From NCBI GenBank assembly GCA_000969725.1, contig JXSR01S018651.1: a stretch of DNA of 42,769 nucleotides. One strand, 5' to 3'. The position numbers were made by a program, and so were the translations under genes. Source of the DNA: Ophiothrix spiculata. Its lineage: Eukaryota > Echinodermata > Ophiuroidea > Amphilepidida > Ophiotrichidae. Shown here one piece after another: positions 25,701-37,700 of the stretch. Under the pieces are notes generated by a model that was given only the letters and a program-made list of their open reading frames with translations, had not been told where the DNA came from and made no database searches. Numbering within the stretch: the first letter of the stretch is position 1; each line of letters begins with the position of its first letter.

Positions 25701-28700
25701 CAGGACTTCTCTAGGTTGTCAATCTCCAATAGGGCCGTTAAAACCAATTCTGAAAAATGTACATATGTTGAATTGTAAACTGAAATTAGTCCATATTTTA
25801 ATATTTTTGTCCTTGTCCTTCTCCTTACTCCCAACCTTGCTATCAATCTTTCTTTACTCTTCCACCTGTCTCTCCATCTCCTAATCCACCACACATCTTT
25901 TACTCTACCACACATCTCTTCCATCTTCCTTCCTATCATTTCCATCCTATAGGAGTTTCTTCCAGCCTCTGAAGGATTTCTACAACCACATGATCGACCC
26001 AACCTACTCAGCGGTGACTGATGTATATGTGCCTATGTTCCTGTGTGACCTTTTCAATTTCCTTGTTGTAGCATTTGCATCATATGCCTTTGGGGTAAGT
26101 ATAACAACCATAAATTGGTAATAAACATTTTGCAGAAGATTCTAAGTCCTGTTCATTATTGTTAATTTGAGGGGTTTGTCAGATGGCAAATAGTTGAATT
26201 GGATGAGTGGATATTTAATATATACCTGAAATAAGTCCAAAATGTATGGCAGTTATTGTTCATATAATAATTTCTAGCACAGGATCATTTTTATCCCCCT
26301 GACTTGAAAAGTAGAAGGGGGATTATGGCATAGTAGTGGATGTCCGTGTCTCCGTCGGCATCGGAGTTGTGCAAAGGTTGACATTTGCCTCTATCTTCTG
26401 CATACTTCGATGGATTTTGTCCAAACTTGGGTCATGGGTGCAGCATGGAAACCTGCATTTGTAGGTGAGGTCAAAGGTCACTCACTAAGGTCAAAGGTCA
26501 CTTACTAAGGTCAAAGGTCATGTGAGGTCAAGTTGCAAAATAGACTGAAATTGTCAATTTGACCTCATTTGAAAAGTTGAAGTCCGATTGGAACCAAACT
26601 TGCTTTATAGATATAATATCAGAGGAGGGTGGCCGTGGCAACTGTTACGGGTTGCCGACTCTTGTCGTAGAGTATCGTAGCCGATCCCCCGGTTGCGTCA
26701 TGTCCTATACCGCCTCTGGAAAGCTGTTGAGATTCATGGAAAAATACAACTTCTGGGATGATCACTAAAATTATTTTCGTAATCGGTAAAAAAACATGAT
26801 AACACCTATAAAAAGTGGGGTTCACGCGTGAACCCCAGCGGATTTAGAATAACATAATTATGTTAATTACTATCAGAACACTTTTGTAATTTTTTGAGGA
26901 AAGGTAAAAATTTGATCTTTGTAAATATTTTCTTCAACACATGAGTCACGTGACCCAATAGAAATACAGGTAAATCGTATCCTAATTTTGCGTTTTAGAA
27001 ATCCCTCGTCCCTGAATCTAGTGGATGCTATTTATCATGTCCTATGCCGCCTGTATAATATAAGAATCCTCATATGTTGATGTGGTGAAAGGTCAGATAC
27101 CAAGGTCAAAGGTAATATGAGGTCAAGTTGTAAAATAGGCTGAAAATGTCAATTTGGCCTAATTTACCAAGTTACGGTCTGAATGGAACCAAACTTGGGT
27201 TTTTTGATATTAATATAAGAACCCTCATATGTTGACGAGGTCAAAGGTCACATAAAGGTCAAAGGTCATGAGGTCAAGTTGTAAGCTAGGCTGAAAATCA
27301 TGAAAAAAAAAATCTACATTTTTTGGATCGCGTCGACCAGGGGATTGCATGGTTCCGAGAACCAGTATTTTTGATAACTTTTGCATCTTTTGACTTTCCT
27401 TCATTTTGCAGGAGCAATCTGCCCAGACAGACGTGACCCAGCTAGTGATGAGTAACAACATCCCTACCACATTCCTGGTGCTCCTTATCATCCAGTTTGT
27501 CCTCATGATTATTGATCGCGGTCTCTACTTACGCAAGACTATCACCGGCAAGTTCATCTTCCTCATCATCATGGTCATTGCTGTCCATCTCTATTTCTTC
27601 TTTATCCTGCCAGAGATCAACAATACGTAAGTATTTCCGATAGGGTTGTAATCAATGACAGTTGTTCGAGACCAAGGCTAAGGACGTGATGTCCAAGGCC
27701 AAGGACTTTGTGATTAAATTTAGGCTTGGCGTCACTAGACTTCCTGTTCTCAATGAGAAGTTCTGTTTAGAAATACCCACCTAGAAACGTGGTATAATTT
27801 GAGCCTTTTACCTCAATTGTAAGTTTTATACTTGTATTGGGACTTGAATTTAGAATTGAATATAAACATATAAAAATATTTGACCTAGATGGTCTAATTA
27901 TCCAATTATCACAAAATTCAGTCAGTGAGAAGTTCTCACTCTGGTGAGGAAGTCTAGTGATGCCTCGCCTTATTGTTTGATTTGTTTCATGCCCAATTGT
28001 ATGCTATTTGAAATCTGTGCCGATTGTGCATTAAAACTTAAGTGACTACAGCAGGTCTCTCAGTCTAAAACAATTCATATCGTCAGAGTCGTTTTTATAG
28101 TAATCAGCATTTACTAGTTTTTCGAGGGCATTGTTCAAATTTGTTGTGCCCATAAAATTGTAAACAAATAACTTATTTTCCAGATTTTATTTCAGCAATG
28201 AAAATTGTACTCACAATGTGCAAATTAATTTGAGCAAACTTTCATACCCTTCGGGAAGAGGGTTTTTGAAATTTTTGTGGGAAAAAAGCAAAATTGACTG
28301 AGTGTTTGTTTACATGTCTTTACCGTTTATTTGATTTTTATATACATATGATTTATGTTGGATTTACTCTTGTGGCTGTTTTTTTTTACATTATTTCATG
28401 ATTTGATTGAAAAAGGATTACATGCAGGTAATCTGCATGCTTGTGGATAGTGTGACAATGCAGGGACTTTACATTTTTCTCCATTTGACTCGGGCTATAT
28501 ATAATTGAATAACACCCCTTTTTCATTTGGCTATTACTTGATTTATTATTACTTTATTGTACACCCTATAAGTACAGTTCATCAACACATACATCAATTC
28601 CCACTTTCACATTTCAGATGAATACAGGCTATAAAAATACCTCATTTTTACTCATTTAAAGTCTTCATCTCGATCTTTTTAACTTGATCTTTCAACACTC

Positions 28701-31700
28701 TTTCAATCACAATATTTAAAAAGTTGGGCTAAACGATAAAAACATAAGTACATTTCAAAGCACTTACACCATAAGAATAAAAATATCTACTGTTCATACA
28801 AAATCAAACTCGGGCCTGTAAGACTGAATTGCCTCTTGATCACATTGCTATTTTTACCACTTCATGAGAACAGTTAATTATCTATAAGACCCATTCACTA
28901 TTCATAGGAAGTCAGGCTAAAGACTGAATATCTGTTGATCACATTGATATTGCCTTTTTTCACTCCAGCAGACCAGTTATGATCTATTAAACTTCTTCAC
29001 TATTCAAAAGAACTCGGGCTATTGACTGAATAACTCTAGATCAAATTGCCTCTTATCTCTTCTTCGGAACAATTCACTTATGACCCCATCACCTGATAAC
29101 AACTCAAATTCACTTGGGTTAAATACTTCTTGATCATGCATCTCCCTCAGAACATTTCATGAATTACACCAATCATTCACAAGTTCAATGAACTCTGGCT
29201 GTAAGATCGAATATCCCTTGGTCATGCATGATATTGTCTTGTTTCTTTCCAGCAGAATAGTTCATAAATTATACTCCCAATCACATGTGAAATGAACTCT
29301 TTAAACTAAATACCTATAGATCACATTTCTATTGCCTTTTATCACCCATCAGAACAGTAATGACACCAGACATTCACAACAAATAAACTTGAGCTATAAT
29401 AAACCCCTCTACAATTTCCTTGTTTCATTGTATCAGGACAGTTCATAAACTACATAACTATTCACATTTCAAATGACCTGAAGCTATCCTCTCGATCACA
29501 ATGATATATTGCTATGTTTCACTCAATGAGAGCAGTTCAAAAATGACACCACCACTTCACAGCTTGATTGAATGAACACCTTTTGATCACATTGATATTA
29601 ATGTCTCATTCCATCAATTTTTAAATTGATACCACATCATCCTATCTGGTTCATAGATGGCCATGGTATACAGAAAAAATCACAAATTGATTTAAAAACA
29701 GTTGTTATGCATACTTCAATTTCAAGTCATTTGCATTGAAAGTCTTAACATTTATAGTTGTCATATGCTTGTCTTTTGTATCCTAAAACATTTTATATTG
29801 TGCACATAAGTATGAATTCACTTTGGACCTTTTACATGGATAAAAGTTTCTCATCATTTTTTCATTTATGTGTTTACTATTTCAGGAGGTTCATTGACAA
29901 CACCCCAGCACAGATTTGGTATTTCTTCAAGTGTGTTTACTTTGGTTTATCTGCATTCCAAGTACGATCTGGTTACCCGACACGTATCCTTGGCAACTGC
30001 TTGTGTAAGAGCTATGCTCTGCCAAATCTCTTTGCTTTTATGGGGTAAGTGTGACACTTATGGCTAAATCAGACTGAAAGCAACAATGATTGAAACACTT
30101 TTTATCACTACGCTCCCGTTAGAAGTAATGCCTTGGAAAAGTATACTTTAGGTCCCATCAAAACTTGACCCTGACCATGACCCAACCCTAGCTTACTAAA
30201 TCATGACCCGACCCTAACTCACTAACCATGACCCAACGCTAACCCTAAACATACCCTAACCCCAACCCTAATGCTAAACCTCAACCCTAAAATTTTGGAT
30301 AGGACCTGAAGTATACTTTATTCAATGCCTTATTTATCCTTCAGGAAGCAACACAGAATTTGATCATGTAACCTTTATCATTAGTTATACTTTAATCAAC
30401 ACTAAGGCAGGAATTATGAGGATTTTCTTCATCCCCAAACATAATCCCAATTGCATGCGGGCTGTAGATACTGATGCGCGAGTCACATGTATAACACGTG
30501 CTGCGTCTCCCGCAGTTGTGCTGTGTTCAGCTACGCATACGCTCAGTCTGTATCAATTCACGATATGAAGAGGCCCGCCTATTTGGTGTTGATCAAAGTA
30601 TAGCACTTTCAAATCATCTCAAATATACAGTAATTGAACTCAATCATTCATGTGAATGCAAGAAAGATGTACTTGTAATGGCTTCCTCCTGATATTTATT
30701 TTTGTTACCTTGAGTCAAGCATGGCCACTATATAGTTTGTTATGCAAATATATTAAAACAGCAGCTATTGCACCTATGATTTTCTTGCATTCAGATGACT
30801 ATACTTTGATTATTACTAGATAAGTGGAAATATGTAGGCTTTTCTTCATCAATGAGCAAAGGTGATGCGCAAGTCACACATACAAATGCGCAAGTCACAC
30901 ATACAACATGCCCTACATCTACTGCAGTTGTGCTGTGTTCAGCTACGCATACACTTCTATAAAGTGTTGATCAAAATTGTAGTTAAAATGATACGAAAGA
31001 CTTTTTATGACAGTTGTAATTTCGACTTAGACCCAGTTTAACTCTTTATAAATCTCTTTTGAACATAAAAACTTAAGTTTTATTATTAAAGATTGTCCAA
31101 TTGACAATTTGAGTCTTTCAGAAGAGGCGCCATGCAAATGGTGTTTAATTTGATTTAAAGGAGAATGGTCCGATTGCCTCAACTTTTTTCAAACTTTTTG
31201 AGATTTTGGTACCAATATGTTGCTCATATTTTTCTCATAACCCATGTGAAATTTCACTGCACAGTTATGTTCTGTTTTGGAGATGCACATGAAAATGTGT
31301 CTAATTTTATGGTAACCATAATTAATTTTACACAATAACATACAAGCGGCTCTGAAATACAAAATTGCCCATAAAATCAAAGTGGTTTGACCGATTCAGC
31401 TGAAATTTGAAACTTAGATCTCTTGAGTGGTCTTCTTTCATAATGACATTGAAAATTAAATTTTGAAAAATCAGACCAAGCTCCTTTAAGATTAAATGCT
31501 AATATTTCTATCCTGTATACACTCCTCTCAGCTGGAGAGCAATTCCATTCCTGCTAGAACTCCGTATCCTTATGGATTGGTTGTGGACCAATACGACGCT
31601 CACCCTAGCTCACTGGGTCATTGTAGAGGACATCTTTGGCAACGCGTATATCACCAAATGCTGGCGCAAAATGGAAAAGGTATACAAAGTGTGATAACTT

Positions 31701-34700
31701 ATGTGAATCGTAGTGACTTGATTATTAATGATGTTATTCATGTATTTTGTGTTCTAGTTGGAGAGCAATTCCCTTCCTCTTGGAGATACGAATCCTTAGT
31801 GATTGGCTTTGGACGAACACAACTTTAACCCTCGCTCATTGGGTTATTGTAGAAGATATATTTGGTGATGCATATATCACCAAGTGTTGGCGAAATAATG
31901 AAAAGGTTGGATCCAATTTAATTTATGGCTTTCTTCCATCAAACCTATCATCTTAGCATTTGTGTTTATTGTTATGTATCATCATTTTGTGCCCTTTGCC
32001 TTTCTTCATTCCTTCCTTATTTGCAAACTTTAATTTGGAAGGATGTCTTATAGTGAAAGAAATTGTATGATGTGTTTGTGGCACTTTATAACAATTGTTT
32101 CATGTAAGTGAAATACGACCAGCTTCTTGTGGTGACATTCTATAAAATGCTGCAAAACTGTGACACAATGCCTGTTTCTTTTATTGAAGTCTTAAATTAT
32201 GCTAACAGTTTAGATTTTTGTTTTCTGCTGTGTGGGTTTTATTCCTGGTATACTAACAGAAAATTAATTGTAAAATGCTTATTTTGTCATTGAGTTTAGG
32301 TGCAGAAATGTTTTTCTGATTTTGAATTCAGATTTAAACCCCCACACAAACTACATGCTGATTGGTTAAGATAAAGTTACCCCCATCTTTTGAGCCAATC
32401 ACAGGATATGTAACTGAAATAAGTCAAGGAAAATTTTCCCATGGGTGTTCCTTAATTTCAAGTGTTATTATTGGCTATAAAATTTATCATTGTTTACATA
32501 GTCACCAATCACAGATGCTTTTATATGGTCACACATTCTAGAGCATATACATCCATTCATGATAGATATCACTAGAAAAATAACTGACACATTCAGTATC
32601 AAAATTTCTCATCTGTTATATTGGCAAAGTCTTTCTTTTAAAATGTTGCCAACATCCCCTTAACATAGCATCCATCCAATTCACTTGGTTAATATGGGTG
32701 TGCATATTTTGGGCTTGTGATAATAATAATATTAATGAGGGATTCAAAAATGCACTTTTGCATTCAACAAGGTGGTCTCAAGGTATAAAATACGTAAACA
32801 ACAAACTTTAATATAATAACTACAAGGCAGCTAAATACACACATATGCAAATATTGTATCATACACAACCAATTCCATTCTCCATGTCCAGTAACTACAT
32901 AGGTACTGCGAAGCTACTTATTAGCTACTGTAAGCTATCAAGCAGATCGTATGTGATTTCTTGGATATATTAGTAGCCTTAAGGGTAGTTAGTCCCCATG
33001 AAAGAACTCTGCATAATTATAGTGCATTGTTAGCTGGATACACTTGGAAGATGTGATAAGTAATATGTGCTATCATTATCATATATATCCATGCAAAAGC
33101 AAATATTTTCAGCTGAGAAAGATATGAAGAATCTGGAATCATTTTGAGCAGACATATCATTATCATTGTTGACTAGAAAATGTTATATGCAAACAGTCTT
33201 GCTGTTCTTAAAAGAATACCATTGATTTTTTTGGCTAACATTGCGCACTGCTAACTTTAACTCATGCTAAGAGTGCAACAGTACTCCTTGAGTAGCATAG
33301 CATGTGTGAAATACTAGTGTCAGTGACAAACTCTGACCTCACCATGATTGGCATCAAGGCATGTAGCATAGGAGATTTTTTCATGATAAACTGCACAAGA
33401 ATTAAATGATTTGTATACTGCATCAATAGATTGAAAAGAGTCAATTGGAATTAACACTCTCACATAAATTTAAAAAAAAATATGCAATTGCTGAAAAGCT
33501 GTAATTATTTATACTGACATCAATCATTGAAATCAATACATGCAAATGCATGCCTAGCGCTAATGCATTGTTTTGCATTTTTGAATGTGATTTTACTTTT
33601 TTTGAGAAAGGCTTTTACGACGGGAATTCATAACAATTGGTAGATTTTAACGGGTTCGCCGTCGGACAAGTTTTGAACTGTCAAGCTTTCGTCAGGAGTA
33701 GCTCTGACTTCTTCAGGACAATATTATTATAAAGACATGTGGGCCGTCACTTCCCACTGATGACTCACATGAGCCATTCACTGAAGGCTGCCCCTTGCCA
33801 ACAGTGTTAAAAGCAGATCACCTCTTTGAGATTATTTGGTGGCTCTGGAAAGAGCCTTTCTGAAGGCTGCCCCTTGCCAACAGATTTACACAAAAGTAGG
33901 TTGCCCCTAACCTCTATTGTGTTGTTATTATGAGATATTTGTGACTCTGAAAAGAGTCTACCTGAAGGCTGCCCCTTGCCAACAGTTATTTACACAAAAG
34001 TAGGTTGCCCCTATACCTCTAATGTGTGTACAAATGATAGGTTGCCTTTTGCCTATTGAGTCTCAACCGAAGAGATTGTAACCTGATCGATCTGTTCGGT
34101 TGAGACTCAATAGGCAAAAGGCAACCTATCATTTGTACACACATTAGAGGTATAGGGGCAACCTACTTTTGTGTAAATAACTGTTGGCAAGGGGCAGCCT
34201 TCAGGTAGACTCTTTTCAGAGTCACAAATATCTCATAATAACAACACAATAGAGGTTAGGGGCAACCTACTTTTGTGTAAATCTGTTGGCAAGGGGCAGC
34301 CTTCAGAAAGGCTCTTTCCAGAGCCACCAAATAATCTCAAAGAGGTGATCTGCTTTTAACACTGTTGGCAAGGGGCAGCCTTCAGTGAATGGCTCATGTG
34401 AGTCATCAGTGGGAAGTGACGGCCCACATGTCTTTATAATAATATTGTCCTGAAGAAGTCAGAGCTACTCCTGACGAAAGCTTGACAGTTCAAAACTTGT
34501 CCGACGGCGAACCCGTTAAAATCTACCAATTGTGATTTTACTATTAAAAACAAGAAAGTAAAATCCTTTTTTCATAAAACTTATTGATGCAGTTTATAAA
34601 GCAAAGCATACATGTGCTGACCTTTTTAGATCTCTGGATTAAAATCATGGTCCTCTAGAGTCTGAATTTATGTCATTTTGCTTTGGTGCAGTTTGGGATT

Positions 34701-37700
34701 GCACCCCTCAGTAAAATAGTCATTTTAGGCACATTAGACCCATAATTTTAACCAGTGATTTTCAAGTCAGTATATATTTATATACTCTTATTGAAGTCAT
34801 TCAATTTCCTACAAATAATAGACACATCTAAATGCAACCAATGCATGTAGCCAACAAGCAGATCACAAAAGGCTTATTTTCTTCCATGAACACTTAAAAG
34901 TCACACTACCACTCAGCATTTGGGCAGTGCAAATTTGTTATCGTTGTGAAGTCTCAACATACAAAAAATCACAGATTTGTATTGTAGGAAATTTGATAAC
35001 TTCAATAACATATTCAGCACCACAAACATTTGGGTATGCACAGGCAATTAATTCATTTGTGAATCATCAGTATTATTAACTTGGTTATTCAATGTCTGTA
35101 ATAAGTAAGTGGGACTTTATTAACACAAAATCAATGGCCAAGGGTTTAGGTCACTGATTTTAGGTTAGTTCGGCGGAACTCACAATTCATAGATATATAG
35201 ATACTCCGTATCCAAATTCTGATACCCGTATCCGAATTTGGATTAAAAACAGCAAAAACGGGATATCAGCTGAAATTAATATTCAGCTTCTTAGCGCACC
35301 ACACTGGTATGTATGAAAGTCAATAACATTATCATCATTTGTCATCTATATTCAAAGAAAGTTTTGGCCAAATTATTTTGCCTTCTGTGATAAGGAGCTA
35401 TCAGGACATGTTTCGAAGCTGTTCCGCTGGAATTGCACAGATGGAAATTACATTTCCACAGATAAATTTATCATAAATGCAAGAAAGATGTTCTACATAT
35501 ACTTGCCAGCTTGCGCTATCGATTTGTTTCCTGCGCCACGACATGCATATCAGAATTCAGATACCCCTCCATATCCTTATTCTGATACGGGTATCACAAT
35601 TTGGATACAAAATGTATGTGGGTATCCAAATTCGGATACATATCCGAATTGTGAGTTCCGCCGAACTGATGTAAAGAGCAATGCCTTAGGGGCACACCAT
35701 TAGATTTCCAGGGGGGGAGCAGGAAGTTTTTGGGAAAAAAAATTCCCCCTCCACAGGCAGAAGAAAAAAAAATTCCCCCCTGAACATGGAATAGGCAGAA
35801 AAACAGTAATTAACAGGGAAAAAATTCACCCCGAATGGGGCGCGAAAAAAAAATTCCACCCCCGAACCCAACTTCCTGCTCCCCCCATGGAAATCTAATG
35901 GTGCGCCCCTTATGTTATCAGGGCTTTTTAGTGACAAGGTTATACTTTAATCATATATTTGGAAGGGAGATTACCAGACTCGGCAGAATTAGGGTATTTG
36001 GAGTTTTGCTGATGATCATCCGTCTTGACATAATTGGGTGGATAAATTTATTTTCTTGTTGTCTCAATGAATGCAAATGGCACATGGAGAATAATTGAAA
36101 TGAATTTAACTCGGTCACAACAACCCATTGAGTGTTGATTCAACAAAACTTGTTTGTAGTTTGGCTATTGCACTTCCACATGACAAACTATCATGGACTC
36201 TGAAACTAGCCTCCTGAAAAGATGTAAAAGAGAAAGACTTAATGTCAAAGCCCAATGATTTGGGAGCTATGTGGTTTGGTCATGAGTCTTTCTCTTTGTA
36301 TAATGTATATTGTGTCCTTAAACGAGGTATTTAATCCGATTTACTTGTATTGTCATATTTACCAATTTGGAACAAGCAGCTTTCAATGTCAGCAGGGTAC
36401 TGTCACAGTTCTTCAGACAATTTAAACAAAAGTTCAGAGTGCAGGGCTGTATTTCATGTTAATGTAAAATCCAGATATGCTGGAACACCTAGCACTCTGC
36501 ATTTTTGTTTATGGACTTTTTACAACCACTTAAGAAATGGTATGAAAGAGCCAAATATAAGTTTCCATCACAATATTGCAATAGCGGAGTCAGACTCAAG
36601 TGTTTTAAAAGGGAGTTGGGTACCTGGACCGATGTGTACATACCATAGTCACTTTTGCACTTTATTAACCCCTCACCTGAACACCTCAACATTATCAATT
36701 CAAACTGATGCACTTCAGTGTGAACATGAACACTAATTTTTATACCAACAACTTCATGAGTAAATAGTATTTCTGATGAACATGAACATACTTTAATATA
36801 TTTGTGCAAGCTACCTTAATTTCAATTTTAATTGAAATTGAGGTAGCTTGCACAAATAAAATTAAAATAGAATTAAAATTCTTGTCATTGCACCAGTGAA
36901 TAATAAGGGTATTTCAGTTTGAAATAGATGGCTTCTTGCTTACAGATTGCAAATATATTTAGGTTTCACAACAGTAATGTAACATTAAGGAATGCCAAAC
37001 AAACATACAGACAAATATACACTCTTCCCCCTCCCATAGCTGAATAGCTGTGAGAATATTTTAAATCAAAGACAAAAAATAACAACTTTCTTACTTGTCT
37101 CGATTTTCAGGAGTATCCTGTACCAAGAGGACAACCAAAAGGTGCTGTCTCGAAATATGCTCAGGGAGGCGGGATGTTGCTTCTCATCTGTCTGCTGATT
37201 TGGTTCCCTCTGATCATCATCTCATTATCCAATACCAACAGTGTTGTTAATCCGCCATCAGATGTAACTGTCAGCTTACAGTTAGGAGGCTACGAGGTAA
37301 GGTTGCATCTCTGAATATGCTCATTGAGGCGGGATGTTGCTGGGTATCTGTCTGCTGATTTGGTTCCCTCTGATCATCATCTCGTTATCCAATACCAATA
37401 GCGTTGTCAATCCGCCGTCAGATGTAACCGTCACCTTTTAGTTAGGAGGCTACGAGGTAAGGTGGCTTCACTATATGCTCAGGGTGGCAGGATATTGGTG
37501 GGCATCCATCTCCTGATTTTGTTCCCTCTAATCATCATCTCGTTATCCAACACCAACAGCATTGTCAATCTGCCATTACAAATAGGAGGCTATGAGATAA
37601 GGTGGCATCACTAAATCCCAAGGAGGCGGGATTTTGCTGGGCATTGGTCTCCTGATTTGATTATCATCTCTTATATGCTCAGGGAGGAGGGATGTTGCTT

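Larger units (their letters stand above)
33634..34532. mobile_element. 899-bp near-perfect palindrome, probable Penelope-related foldback element
   Basis: Left arm 33634-34070 and right arm 34096-34532 (437 bp each) read as perfect reverse complements around a 25-bp spacer. Each arm contains three copies of GGCTGCCCCTTGCCAACAG with alternating unique sequence, and TACACAAAAGTAGGTTGCCC twice. TGTGATTTTACT occurs at 33586-33597 and again at 34531-34542, a candidate 12-bp target duplication. That leaves a one-sided extension of about 36 bp on the left (33598-33633). Inverted terminal arms, a short one-sided extension, a target duplication of about 12 bp and a hammerhead-like motif are all traits known from Penelope-like elements. 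The family call is inference. Arm identity implies a young insertion. Confidence 0.75.
31906..37110 (+). other. Piezo intron of 5.2 kb, rich in inverted-repeat elements
   Basis: Contains the 899-bp palindrome, AGTTCGG-family copy 2, a G-rich inverted-repeat element and a short hairpin. The stretches 31906-33580, 34545-35160 and 35915-36800 show no gene. The 128-codon open frame at 36350-36736 has no recognisable domain. Confidence 0.6.

Noticed and set aside
36350-36736. 128-codon open frame on the + strand
   Set aside because: No domain, no splice context, overlaps an opposing open frame in AT-rich intron; likely chance.
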